Below are positions 8,043 through 16,269 of a stretch of 41,424 bases of DNA, piece after piece. The notes beneath the pieces are model-generated. The model was not told where the DNA came from, made no database searches, and worked only from the letters and a program-made list of their open reading frames with translations. The position numbers and the translations under genes are program-made. The first letter of the stretch is position 1. Each line of letters begins with the position of its first letter. Origin of the DNA: Alkalispirillum mobile (lineage in GTDB: Bacteria > Pseudomonadota > Gammaproteobacteria > Nitrococcales > Halorhodospiraceae); the NCBI RefSeq assembly GCF_003664325.1, contig NZ_RCDA01000002.1, forward strand, positions 326,239 through 367,662, written 5' to 3'.

Positions 8043-9356
8043 ATGCGGGGTAACCCCTGGCCCCGGGTGCTGTTGACCCGCCTGGGGCTCTTTCTGGTTG
8101 CCGGCCTGGCGGGATGGTGGCTGGATGCCCTGGCCGAAGCACTGCTGGTGCCCACCCTGGCCCTGCTGGGTTGGGAATTTTATCACCTGGTCCGCTTTGA
8201 ACTCTGGCTGCGGGAAGGTCGCGAACTCTCGCCGCCCCCGGCCCGCGGTCTGTGGGGCCACCTGATGGATGCCCTGGACCGACGGCAACAACGTCAGCGG
8301 CACCGTCGGCGTGCGTTGCAACGGCTGATGACACGCTACCGGGATGCGGCGCGCGCCATGCCGGATGCGGTGGTGGTGCTCGGCGACGATTACCGGGTCG
8401 ACTGGTGGAATGCGGCGGCCGGTCGGTTGCTCGGTCTGCAATGGCCGGCAGACACCCGCCAGCGTATCGCCAACATCGTGCGCAATCCCGAGTTTGCGGC
8501 CTTTCTGGCCAACGATAGCCCGGTGGCGCGGGAGATCAGCCTGCCCTCGCCGTTGCACTCCGATGCCTGGCTGGAGATTCGGCTGGTGCCCTACGGCGAG
8601 GACCTGTCCCTGTTGCTGGCGCGGGATGTCACCCACCTGCACCGGCTCGAGACCATGCGCCGCGACTTCGTGGGCAACGTCTCCCACGAACTGCGCACCC
8701 CCTTGACGGTCATCTATGGCATTGCCGAAACCCTGGCCGACGAGCTGGGCGACGACGCCGATGTTGGCGACACGATGCGCCTGTTGCAGGAGCAGTCGGA
8801 GCGCATGCGGCGACTGGTAGACGACCTGTTGATGCTCTCGCGGTTGGAGACCGGCGCGACGCCCAGCAACCCGGAGTGGGTGGACATGTGCCCGTTGCTT
8901 GAGGAGCTCGTGGAGGATGGCCGGGCCCTGTCCGGCAGTCGCAACCACCGTTTTGAGCTGGAGTGCGAGCGCGGGCTGTTGCTCGAGGGCTGCGAGAGCG
9001 AACTGCGCAGCGCCTTTTCCAACCTGATATTTAATGCCGTTAAATATACCCCTGAGAATGGGTTTATTGGTGTGCGCTGGTACGCGAATAATACGGGCGC
9101 GCACCTGGCTGTGACCGATAATGGCATAGGCATACCCGCTGCACATATTCCCCGTTTGACGGAGCGTTTTTATCGGGTGGATAGCGCGCGCTCCAAGGCC
9201 AGCGGCGGCACTGGACTGGGGCTCGCCATTGTCAAGCATGTGCTCAACCGGCACGCCGGCCAGCTTACAATTCGCAGTCAACCGGGGCAGGGTAGCACCT
9301 TCATCTGCACCTTCCCGCCGCAGGCCATCCAGCGCGCGCCGGCGCCATCGCGATAG
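8043..9356 (+). CDS. phoR: Phosphate regulon sensor histidine kinase PhoR
   Basis: Membrane-bound histidine kinase partner of PhoB. The 437 residues show two closely spaced N-terminal hydrophobic stretches (about 10-50, LTRLGLFLVAGLAGWWLDAL then LLVPTLALLGW), a short charged linker, a PAS domain (about 100-200, with MPDAVVVLGDDYRVDWWN), HisKA with phosphoacceptor His215 in FVGNVSHELRTPLTV, and a HATPase domain with N-box (SNLIFNAVKYTPE), DNGIGIP and GGTGLGLAIVK. There is no sizeable periplasmic domain, as in PhoR proteins that sense through the Pst transporter and PhoU. The last part, near 9020-9200, uses more AT-rich codons than the rest. It immediately follows phoB. Confidence 0.95.
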   Translation: MRGNPWPRVLLTRLGLFLVAGLAGWWLDALAEALLVPTLALLGWEFYHLVRFELWLREGRELSPPPARGLWGHLMDALDRRQQRQRHRRRALQRLMTRYRDAARAMPDAVVVLGDDYRVDWWNAAAGRLLGLQWPADTRQRIANIVRNPEFAAFLANDSPVAREISLPSPLHSDAWLEIRLVPYGEDLSLLLARDVTHLHRLETMRRDFVGNVSHELRTPLTVIYGIAETLADELGDDADVGDTMRLLQEQSERMRRLVDDLLMLSRLETGATPSNPEWVDMCPLLEELVEDGRALSGSRNHRFELECERGLLLEGCESELRSAFSNLIFNAVKYTPENGFIGVRWYANNTGAHLAVTDNGIGIPAAHIPRLTERFYRVDSARSKASGGTGLGLAIVKHVLNRHAGQLTIRSQPGQGSTFICTFPPQAIQRAPAPSR

Positions 9357-9555
9357 GGGCACCATCGGGGCCGGGCAGCCGGCAGGCATTCCCGGTGAGC
9401 ATTCCCGGGTTTTGGAAGGTTTTAAAGCCAGCAAAACACACCCTGATAATGTGCGCTAATTCGCTATTTCTCTAAGGGTTAGGCTTCGCTATAGTGTTCT
9501 GTAAAGGAAACACCCTATCCCGATAAAAAATCACCTCATTCACAAGTGCGCAGGG

Positions 9556-10095
9556 ATGACCAGGTTGCGGCGGCTGAAGGAACTGCGGGGGCGTATTATT
9601 CCTATCACTTTTCCGGGGGCGAACAATCACGCCGGGCGTCGTCGCGCGTTCCATGCCTGGGGCATGCCGTGCTGGCTCGCTGCCGTGTTCCTCCTGGTCG
9701 GCTTGGCGGGCGTGCCCGCCGCCGGGGCCGATGATGACGCGGTCTACCTGGTGGCCCACCCTGATGTCTCCACCCGGTCACTCAACCGCGATAACAGCCG
9801 GGCCATGTTCGCCATGCGCCAGCGCAACTGGCCCGACGGTGCCAGCGCACGCGTCTACGTACTGCCGGACAGCCACCCGGTGCACGCCCGCTTCACCAAG
9901 GAACGACTGCGCGTCTTCCCCCATCAACTGCGGCTCTCCTGGGACCGGGCGGTGTTCTCTGGCACCGGACAGGCACCCCGCGAGGTGGGCTCGCTCTCGG
10001 AGATGCGCGAGCGGGTGGCCACCACCCCGGGGGCGATGGGCTATCTGACAAAGGAGTACCTGGATGAACGGGTGCAGGTTATCGATGTCCGCTAA
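9556..10095 (+). CDS. Small secreted PstS-like (phosphate-binding-protein-like) protein
   Basis: A 179-residue protein resembling the short periplasmic PBP-like proteins found next to porins in phosphate clusters. Seen: a long N-terminus, a hydrophobic export segment (residues 37-58, MPCWLAAVFLLVGLAGVPAAGA), then a domain with VYLVAHPDV, IFAMRQRNWPDG-like and GAMGYLTKEYLD phrases. These match the second-half strand and GxIGYL element of PstS-type proteins. The start is uncertain: ATG 9556 adds an arginine-rich stretch (GRRRAF, faintly Tat-like), while ATG 9664 gives a compact Sec signal but no good ribosome site. It overlaps the porin gene by 11 bases. It is too short to be a full two-lobed binding protein. 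Confidence 0.75.
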   Translation: MTRLRRLKELRGRIIPITFPGANNHAGRRRAFHAWGMPCWLAAVFLLVGLAGVPAAGADDDAVYLVAHPDVSTRSLNRDNSRAMFAMRQRNWPDGASARVYVLPDSHPVHARFTKERLRVFPHQLRLSWDRAVFSGTGQAPREVGSLSEMRERVATTPGAMGYLTKEYLDERVQVIDVR

Positions 10096-11296
10096 GGCGC
10101 AGGGCGTCCGGCTGGGCACGGTGCTTGCCGTCCTGTGCGGGGCGGTGGTGCCGGGCCTGGCGGCAGCCGATGACCGGGTGCTGGATACGCTGCAGCTTCA
10201 CGGCTTCCTCAGCCAGGGCTGGGTCACTACCGACCACAACAACTTTTTCGGGCCCAGCAGTGATGGCAGTGGCAGCTTCCAGTACACGGAGATCGGTGCC
10301 AACGCCTCCCTGCGCCCCCACGAGGACCTGCTGTTCTCGGCGCAGGTGCTCAGCCGGCGCGCCGGCGGGGACGGGCGGGATGCCCGCCCAAAGCTGGACC
10401 ACGGCGTGGTGGACTACCAATTGGTCTCCACCCCGGGCCGGACCCTGGGGGTCCAGGCCGGCCGGTTCAAGAACCCCTTCGGGCTGTACAACCAGACCCG
10501 GGACGTGCCCTTCGCCCGCCCGGGCATCCTGTTACCGCAATCCATTTACTTCGACCGCGCCCGCTCGCTGGCCATGGCGGCGGATGGCGGCTCGGTGTAC
10601 TGGGAGGAACGGCTGCCGGGCGGTGGTAACCTGCGGGCCCAGATCGGGGCCGGGCGCGCCCAGGCCGACGACGACCTGGAAGTCACGCTGGGGCTGGACC
10701 AGGTCGATGGTTCCATCGAACCGCGCGATTCCGTCATCGGCCAGTTGCGCTACGAGCACGACGGGGGCCGTGTCGTGGCAGCCCTCAGCGCGGCCCGCGT
10801 CAAGGCACGGTACGAGCGCAGCGGGGCGAGCGACGGCGATTTCGAATTCCGCCCCTGGATACTCTCCCTGCAGTACAACCAGCCGGAGTGGAGCCTGACC
10901 GGCGAGTTCGCCCTGCGCGAATCCAGCATGGAGGGGCTCGGTGAGCTGGGGGCGGACTTCGACATCACCGGCGAGAGCTGGTACCTCCAGTACAACCGCC
11001 GTTTCATGGACAACTGGGAGTGGCTTATTCGCTACGACAGCCTGGTCACTGATCGCAGCGACCGTTCCGGCCGGGATTTCTCGGCGGGCACTAACGGGCA
11101 GATACCGGCACATGCCCGCTACGCCCACGACTGGACCCTCGGCCTGCGCTGGCAGCCCCATCCCAAGGTCCTGCTGGGGGCCGAGTACCACCACGTGGAC
11201 GGGACCGGCTGGCTCCCTGGCGAGGACAACCCCGATCCGGCTGACACCAGCCGGCGCTGGAACATGCTGCTGCTGCAGATGTCCCTGCGGTACTGA
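10085..11296 (+). CDS. Outer-membrane porin-like beta-barrel protein
   Basis: A 403-residue exported protein from ATG 10085 (MSAKAQGVRLGTVLAVLCG), with a signal peptide ending near AAADD. The body shows alternating hydrophobic/polar strands and aromatic girdle residues (ALRESS, WYLQYNRRF, LLGAEYHHVDG) and ends in LLLQMSLRY, the terminal aromatic expected for barrel assembly. Phrases such as GFLSQGWVTTDHNNFFGPSSDG and GRFKNPFGLYNQTRDVPFARPG are typical of porins encoded beside small PBP-like proteins. It overlaps the preceding gene by 11 bases, so the two are translationally linked. Anion or phosphate selectivity is inferred from the phosphate neighbours only. Confidence 0.82.
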   Translation: MSAKAQGVRLGTVLAVLCGAVVPGLAAADDRVLDTLQLHGFLSQGWVTTDHNNFFGPSSDGSGSFQYTEIGANASLRPHEDLLFSAQVLSRRAGGDGRDARPKLDHGVVDYQLVSTPGRTLGVQAGRFKNPFGLYNQTRDVPFARPGILLPQSIYFDRARSLAMAADGGSVYWEERLPGGGNLRAQIGAGRAQADDDLEVTLGLDQVDGSIEPRDSVIGQLRYEHDGGRVVAALSAARVKARYERSGASDGDFEFRPWILSLQYNQPEWSLTGEFALRESSMEGLGELGADFDITGESWYLQYNRRFMDNWEWLIRYDSLVTDRSDRSGRDFSAGTNGQIPAHARYAHDWTLGLRWQPHPKVLLGAEYHHVDGTGWLPGEDNPDPADTSRRWNMLLLQMSLRY

Positions 11297-11335
11297 ACAG
11301 GGTGGCCAGCCTGATGACAAGCGGTACCCGAGTTA

Positions 11336-14158
11336 ATGAGTGAACAGACCTCCAAGCGCGCCCGGTTCAGGCTGGGCCTGACCTGGCGGGTCATCGCCCT
11401 GACCAGCCTGGTGCTGCTGGGGCTGGCGGCGCTGGTCACCAGCCTGGGGCACGACACGCTGGAGCGGCAGTTCCAGGAGTCGCGCGATGCCAGTCATGCC
11501 CGGCACCATCGCGAGGCGGAACTGGCCCTGGAACGGGCCGAGGAGAGCCTGCGGGAGCTCGCAGGGGTTGTTGCTGGCGCCCCCGGGCTCGCCCAGGCGC
11601 TGGCCCAGGGTAATGCGCCCCATGCCAACCAGGTCCTCCGCGCCCACTGGCCGACGCTCGAACTGGATGCCGGCGTGGAGCAGATCAGGCTCTACCGAGA
11701 GGACGGCACCGTGCTGGCCGGCCGCGGCGAAGAGTCGTTGGTGGCGCCGGAGCGGCTGGATGACTGGCTGGCGCAGGTGCTGGACACGGACCGGCCGCTG
11801 GGTGAACTCCACTGCTGCGACCACTGCCGCCACTACACCCTGCTGCCCGTATTGCTGGATGGTGAGTCCGTCGGCATCGTAATGCTGTCTCGCTCGCTGG
11901 CGGACCTGACCCGGCAGCTCCATGCGGTCACCGGCAATGACGTTGCCCTGCTGCTCAGGGGAGATGAACGCCCAGAAGGCGCAGATCCGGAGCGCTGGCT
12001 CGAGAACTGGGACGGGCAGCTGCAGGCGATTACCCGTCAGGCGCAGACCCTGCCGCAGTTGCACCTGGTAGCCGAGGCGGTGGAATGGTCGGCCCTGTCC
12101 CGCGAGCCCGCGCGCTTCGAGCACGGGGACAGGACAGTGGAGGTGCACGCGATACCGCTGACCGAGCAGACCGAGAGTCAATCGGGTGGGCACCTGTTGC
12201 TGGTCTCCGACATCAGTAGCCAGCTGCAGGCGATACAGGCCCATACGCGCAACCTTTTCCTTGTGGCGTTGGCGGGCTGGGTGGCAGCAGAGATCATGCT
12301 GCTGCTGATCCTGTGGCAGCCGATGCATCGCCTGCGCCGACTGGCGCAGGTCCTCCCGGGGCTGGCCAGCGGAGGCTTCAGTCAGGCGCGCACCGCGATC
12401 CCCGAGCAGCACGCCCGTCTGGCCGACGAGATCGATCTGCTGGAGTCCACCACGCTGGACCTGGCCGACCAGCTGGAGACCCTGGAGGGCGAAGTCCATC
12501 GGCGGGGCAGGCAGGTCGCCGATCAGCTCCGGGCGCTGGGCCAGGAGCGGGATTTCATCGGCAGTCTGCTGGACACCGCCCACGTCTTCATTGTCAGCCA
12601 GGACGCCTCGGGGCGGATCACGCTGGTGAACGACTACGCCCTTTCCACAATGGAGTGCAGCGCCGGGGACCTGATCGGGGAGCCCTTCGATGTGGCGTTT
12701 CCCGGCCTGGTGCCGGCAGGCCGTGACACCGGCATACCGCACGAGGAGGAGCGCCCGCTGCAGACGCCCGGTCGTGGCGAACGCATTGTCGCCTGGTACC
12801 ACGCCCCGCTGGCGGTGGGTCACGACGAGCCGCCGGGTCGCATCTCGGTGGGGCTGGATATTACCGAGCGCAAGGCCGCCGAGGCGCGCCTGACCTGGCT
12901 GGCACAACGGGATGCGCTTACCGGGCTGCACAACCGGCGCTATTTCCAGGAGACGCTGGACCGCGCGCTGGCCAAGGGCGGCCGAGGCGCGGTGCTGCTG
13001 GCCGACCTGGACAAGTTCCGCGATGTCAACGAGCTCAGCGGCCACCAGGCCGGCGATGAGTTGTTGCGCCTGGTGGCGGATACCCTGCAGCAGAACCTGG
13101 AGCACCGCAGCGTGATTGCCCGCCTGGGCGGGGATGAGTTTGCGCTGCTTCTGGAGCACGCGGACGCGGATCAGGCCACACAGGTGGCCCAGCACGTCGC
13201 CCGGCTGCTGGAGGATGTCGGCCTCAGCATCGGCAACCAGCGCCACCGGGCCTCTGCCAGCATCGGCATCGTCCTGTACCCGGACCACGGCAATGCCCCC
13301 GAGGACGTGATGGCCAGCGCCGACGTGGCCATGTACAAGGCGAAGGAGAACCGGGCCCGTCCGTGGCACCTGCTGCACGCCATCGACACAGTCAAGGACG
13401 AGCTGGAACAGCGCGTCTACTGGGTGGATCAACTGCACCAGGCGCTGGAGGGAGACACTTTCGAGTTGATGGTGCAGCCCATCATGCGCCTCGCTGACCG
13501 CAGCGTGCGGCATTACGAGGTGCTGGTACGCATGCGCAACACCGATCAGGAATTGCTGATGCCGGGGCGCTTCATCCCGTTTGCCGAGCACAGCGGGCAG
13601 ATCGTCCAACTGGACCGATGGGTGTTGCGTGCCGCGCTGAGACTATTGAAACGGGTTCAGGCCGACGGCATCTCCCTGGCGGTGAACCTCTCCGGCCAGT
13701 CGCTGCATGACGACGGCCTGACCGACTATCTGACCGCCGAACTTCAGGCCAGCGGGGCCAACCCGCATCAGCTGATTCTGGAGATCACCGAGACCGCGGC
13801 GGTCACCGACTTCTCCACGGCCCGGGGGGTGCTGCAGGGCATCAGGGAGCTGGGGTGTCGCACCGCGCTGGATGATTTTGGCGTGGGCTTCAGCAGCTTC
13901 CATTACCTCGGGCAGTTGCCGGTGGACTACATCAAGATCGACGGCTCCTTCATTCGGTCCCTGACCCACAACGACGACAGCCGGGTTATCGTCAAGGCCA
14001 TTGCCGACATCGCCGCTGGCTTTGGCAAGGAGGCCATCGCCGAGTTCGTGGATCAGGAGGCCCTTGTACCCCTGCTGCAGGATTACCGGATCGCCTTCGG
14101 TCAGGGGTACCACCTGGGCCGCCCGGTACCCGTGGCCGAGGCATTCGGCCACGGTTGA
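11336..14158 (+). CDS. Membrane GGDEF/EAL cyclic-di-GMP protein with PAS and extracytoplasmic sensor
   Basis: A 940-residue bifunctional c-di-GMP enzyme candidate. Order seen: membrane helix (about 18-40); extracytoplasmic sensor (about 41-300) containing the cysteine cluster CCDHCRHYTLLPV; second helix (305-327); HAMP/coiled coil (330-400); PAS (405-515); GGDEF domain (524-683) with intact GGDEF at 597-601; EAL domain (about 695-935). EAL catalytic features are present: EVL for EAL, NLSGQSL, EITETAAV, DDFGVGFSSF, IKIDGSFI, IAEFV and FGQGYHLGRP. No RxxD inhibitory site is visible before GGDEF. Both activities could be real. It lies 39 bases after the porin and before the Pho-boxed pstS, linking c-di-GMP to phosphate or envelope sensing. 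Confidence 0.93.
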   Translation: MSEQTSKRARFRLGLTWRVIALTSLVLLGLAALVTSLGHDTLERQFQESRDASHARHHREAELALERAEESLRELAGVVAGAPGLAQALAQGNAPHANQVLRAHWPTLELDAGVEQIRLYREDGTVLAGRGEESLVAPERLDDWLAQVLDTDRPLGELHCCDHCRHYTLLPVLLDGESVGIVMLSRSLADLTRQLHAVTGNDVALLLRGDERPEGADPERWLENWDGQLQAITRQAQTLPQLHLVAEAVEWSALSREPARFEHGDRTVEVHAIPLTEQTESQSGGHLLLVSDISSQLQAIQAHTRNLFLVALAGWVAAEIMLLLILWQPMHRLRRLAQVLPGLASGGFSQARTAIPEQHARLADEIDLLESTTLDLADQLETLEGEVHRRGRQVADQLRALGQERDFIGSLLDTAHVFIVSQDASGRITLVNDYALSTMECSAGDLIGEPFDVAFPGLVPAGRDTGIPHEEERPLQTPGRGERIVAWYHAPLAVGHDEPPGRISVGLDITERKAAEARLTWLAQRDALTGLHNRRYFQETLDRALAKGGRGAVLLADLDKFRDVNELSGHQAGDELLRLVADTLQQNLEHRSVIARLGGDEFALLLEHADADQATQVAQHVARLLEDVGLSIGNQRHRASASIGIVLYPDHGNAPEDVMASADVAMYKAKENRARPWHLLHAIDTVKDELEQRVYWVDQLHQALEGDTFELMVQPIMRLADRSVRHYEVLVRMRNTDQELLMPGRFIPFAEHSGQIVQLDRWVLRAALRLLKRVQADGISLAVNLSGQSLHDDGLTDYLTAELQASGANPHQLILEITETAAVTDFSTARGVLQGIRELGCRTALDDFGVGFSSFHYLGQLPVDYIKIDGSFIRSLTHNDDSRVIVKAIADIAAGFGKEAIAEFVDQEALVPLLQDYRIAFGQGYHLGRPVPVAEAFGHG

Positions 14159-14194
14159 GCATCTCCGCGAGCCGCCGTCTCGGGCAGGCCGCAC

Positions 14195-14234
14195 GTGTCA
14201 CCATACTGTCATCAACCGGTCACGTCCGCGTCAG
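14195..14234 (+). promoter_or_regulatory. Tandem Pho boxes and promoter of pstS
   Basis: Four 7-mers at exact 11-base spacing: GTGTCAC (14195), CTGTCAT (14206), CGGTCAC (14217), GCGTCAG (14228). The PhoB half-site consensus is CTGTCAT/C, so the centre pair is a near-canonical Pho box. A -10-like CATACT lies at 14245-14250, about 10 bases after the last unit, as expected where PhoB replaces the -35. The pstS start is at 14294. Confidence 0.85.
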
Positions 14235-14293
14235 ACAGCCTTCCCATACTCCGTCTTGCGTTAACCGCCATTGATTCATCGGAGTGACGAACT

Positions 14294-15253
14294 ATGTGGA
14301 AGAAGAACTGCTGCATCGCCGGCCTGGCCGGAACCGTATTTGCCGTCGGTGCTGCCGGTGCCGGTGAGGTGGACCCGAACCTGCCGAACTACGAGCCGGT
14401 TTCGGGTATCTCGGGCAACCTCTCCAGCCAGGGCTCCGACACCCTGAACAATTTGATGACCCTCTGGGCCGAGACCTTCAACGAGTACTACCCGAACGTC
14501 TCCATCGAGATCGAGGGCGCGGGCTCGGGCACCGCCCCGGTGGCCCTGACGGAAGGCACCGCCAACTTTGGTCCCATGAGCCGCAGCATGCGCGACTCCG
14601 AGATCGAATCGTTCGAGAACACCCACGGCTACGAGCCGAGTCTGGCGCGCGTGGCCATCGACGTGCTGGCCGTCTACGTGAACCGCGACAACCCCATTGA
14701 GGGCCTGACCATCGAGCAGGTGGACGGTATCTTCTCCGAGACCCAGCGCTGCGGCGGTGAGAACATCACCCGCTGGGGCGAGGTGGGCCTGGAAGGGGAG
14801 TGGGCCAATCGCGACTTCACGCTCTACAGCCGTAACGCCGTCTCCGGCACCTACGGCTACTTCCGCGAGCACGCCCTCTGCGACGGTGACTTCAAGGACA
14901 CCATCAACGAGCAGCCCGGTTCCGCCTCAGTGGTGCAGGGCGTCAGCGAGTCGCTGAACGGTATCGGCTACTCCGGCATCGGCTATCTGACCTCCGGCGT
15001 GCGGGCCATCAAGCTGGGCCACGACGGCCTCTACGAGCCCAATGCCGAGAACGCGCTGAGCGGCGACTACCCGCTGGCCCGGTTCCTGTACGTCTACGTC
15101 AACAAGAACCCCAACGAGGACCTGCCTCCGGTGGAGCGCGAGTTCCTGCGCATGATCTACACCCAGGAGGGTCAGGACGTGACCGTGCGCGACGGCTTCA
15201 TCCCGCTGCCGGCCTCCGCGGCCGAGCGTGAGAAGGAGCGCCTGGGCCTGTAA
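14294..15253 (+). CDS. pstS: Phosphate ABC transporter substrate-binding protein PstS
   Basis: Periplasmic phosphate-binding protein of 319 residues. Seen: export signal (MWKKNCCIAGLAGTVFAVGAAGAG), the first phosphate-binding loop SSQGSDTLNNL, the second-loop phrase GAGSGTAPVALTEGTANFGPMSR, the RNAVSGTYGYFRE loop and the late GIGYSGIGYL element. Acidic residues are frequent, as in halophile or alkaliphile secreted proteins. ATG 14294 follows GGAGTGACG. It sits alone behind strong Pho boxes and is followed by a terminator; pstC, pstA and pstB are not in the window and must lie elsewhere. Two cysteines near residues 156 and 197 could form a disulfide, which is not diagnostic. Confidence 0.95.
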   Translation: MWKKNCCIAGLAGTVFAVGAAGAGEVDPNLPNYEPVSGISGNLSSQGSDTLNNLMTLWAETFNEYYPNVSIEIEGAGSGTAPVALTEGTANFGPMSRSMRDSEIESFENTHGYEPSLARVAIDVLAVYVNRDNPIEGLTIEQVDGIFSETQRCGGENITRWGEVGLEGEWANRDFTLYSRNAVSGTYGYFREHALCDGDFKDTINEQPGSASVVQGVSESLNGIGYSGIGYLTSGVRAIKLGHDGLYEPNAENALSGDYPLARFLYVYVNKNPNEDLPPVEREFLRMIYTQEGQDVTVRDGFIPLPASAAEREKERLGL

Positions 15254-15280
15254 GCCGTACCTTGCGGTAACAGCCTGAAC

Positions 15281-15340
15281 GGGCCAGGGATTGGCCCGGT
15301 AGAAAGGGGCGACACTCGGGAGAGTGGCGCCCCTTTCGTT
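15281..15340 (+). terminator. Rho-independent terminator after pstS
   Basis: A strong hairpin with arms 15303-15316 and 15323-15336 (14 bp with one mismatch, six-base loop) is followed by CGTTATT. A smaller hairpin, GGGCCA (15281-15286) with TGGCCC (15292-15297), lies just upstream. It separates the phosphate block from the arsenic operon. Confidence 0.88.
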
Positions 15341-15369
15341 ATTGGCGGCCGACCAATCTGCCTATATGC

Positions 15370-15398
15370 TTGTCCATATATACGGCAAGGCGTATATT
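15370..15398 (+). promoter_or_regulatory. ars promoter with ArsR-type palindromic operator
   Basis: The inverted repeat ATATACG (15378-15384) and CGTATAT (15391-15397), with a six-base spacer, looks like an ArsR/SmtB operator. A possible promoter encloses it: -35 TTGTCC (15370-15375), 17-base spacer, -10 TATATT (15393-15398). Binding there would block RNA polymerase. Transcription would then start at about the arsR ATG (15405). Confidence 0.6.
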
Positions 15399-15404
15399 GT
15401 GCCC

Positions 15405-15743
15405 ATGGACATCGCCCCCGAAAAGCTCTTCCGCCTGCTGGCGGACACCACGCGGCTGCAGAGCGTCATCCTGCTCCAGGCCGAAGGGCGTCTCTGCGTC
15501 TGCGAGCTCACCCACGCCCTGGAACTGTCCCAGCCCAAGATCTCCCGCCACCTGGCGCAACTGCGCGACGCCGGTGTGGTGGTGGACGAGCGGCGGGGGC
15601 AGTGGGTGCACTACCGGCTGGCGGACGATTTGCCGGACTGGGTGCACCGGGTTGTCGAGGCCGCTGCCGGCGCCGCCGGCGTGCCCTGGCAGGCCGCCCA
15701 CCAGCGGCTTTGCTGCATGCCCAACCGCCCACCCCTGAACTGA
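15405..15743 (+). CDS. arsR: ArsR-family arsenic-responsive repressor
   Basis: A 112-residue winged-helix metalloregulator that represses the ars operon until arsenite binds. Seen: MDIAPEKLFRLLADTTRLQ, the metal-site helix RLCVCELTHAL with Cys31 and Cys33, the recognition helix LSQPKISRHLAQLRDAGVV, and the wing RRGQWVHYRL. The third cysteine of E. coli ArsR (CVCDLC) is Thr here, but a CC pair stands near the C-terminus (RLCCMPN), so the arsenite site may be built differently. ATG 15405 has no ribosome site; if the promoter at 15370-15398 is right the mRNA is leaderless. Alternative ATG 15366 also lacks a ribosome site and would lie across the operator. Confidence 0.9.
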   Translation: MDIAPEKLFRLLADTTRLQSVILLQAEGRLCVCELTHALELSQPKISRHLAQLRDAGVVVDERRGQWVHYRLADDLPDWVHRVVEAAAGAAGVPWQAAHQRLCCMPNRPPLN

Positions 15744-15770
15744 AACAAGGTTACTGATACAGGCCGCCTC

Positions 15771-16193
15771 ATGACTGAACACAAGGCCGTGCTCTTTCTC
15801 TGCACCGGCAACTCCTGCCGCTCGCAAATGGCCGAGGGCTACGCCCGGGCCCTGGGCGGCGACCGCGTAACGGTGTTGTCCGCCGGCATCGAGGCCCACG
15901 GCAAGAACCCGCGCGCCATCGCCGTTATGGCCGAGGATGGCGTGGACATCTCCGGGCAGGCATCCACCCGGCTCACCGACGACATGCTGGCCCGTGCCGA
16001 TGTACTGGTCACCGTCTGCGGTCACGCCGACGAGCACTGCCCGGTGGTGCCGGGCGGCCTCGAAAAACACCACTGGCCGCTCCCGGACCCGGCCAAGGTC
16101 CGGGGCCGTGAGGAAGAAATCATGGCCGAGTTCCGCGCCGTGCGGGATGACATCAAGCGACGGGTCGCCGATCTGGTTGACACCCTCAAATGA
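15771..16193 (+). CDS. arsC: Arsenate reductase, thioredoxin-coupled (LMW phosphatase fold)
   Basis: Reduces arsenate to arsenite for extrusion. The 140-residue protein has the P-loop CTGNSCRSQMAE with catalytic Cys11 and Arg17, and the redox pair Cys83 and Cys90 in VTVCGHADEHC, which is the thioredoxin-dependent, Bacillus/Staphylococcus pI258-type ArsC rather than the glutaredoxin type. DPAKVRG-like residues follow, with the general-acid aspartate in WPLPDP. It lies 27 bases after arsR in the same operon. Length is typical. Confidence 0.95.
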   Translation: MTEHKAVLFLCTGNSCRSQMAEGYARALGGDRVTVLSAGIEAHGKNPRAIAVMAEDGVDISGQASTRLTDDMLARADVLVTVCGHADEHCPVVPGGLEKHHWPLPDPAKVRGREEEIMAEFRAVRDDIKRRVADLVDTLK

Positions 16194-16269
16194 CCCGTCA
16201 GGGCCGGAGTCATCAGGCGCACGCGGCGGCTCACCGTCGACGAATATTCAATGCGAGAGGTGTTGTGAC

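Noticed and set aside
9460-9500. Promoter or Pho box before the small PstS-like gene
   Set aside because: TATAGT at 9490-9495 is a fair -10 but no acceptable -35 or second Pho half-site was found.
15318-15404. Longer arsR starting at 15324 or 15366
   Set aside because: It would translate through the terminator end, promoter and operator; family members begin at the equivalent of 15405. The 15366 start cannot be fully excluded.
15937-16269. 111-codon extension upstream of arsD
   Set aside because: It overlaps arsC in another frame; the ArsD family start and ribosome site are at 16270.
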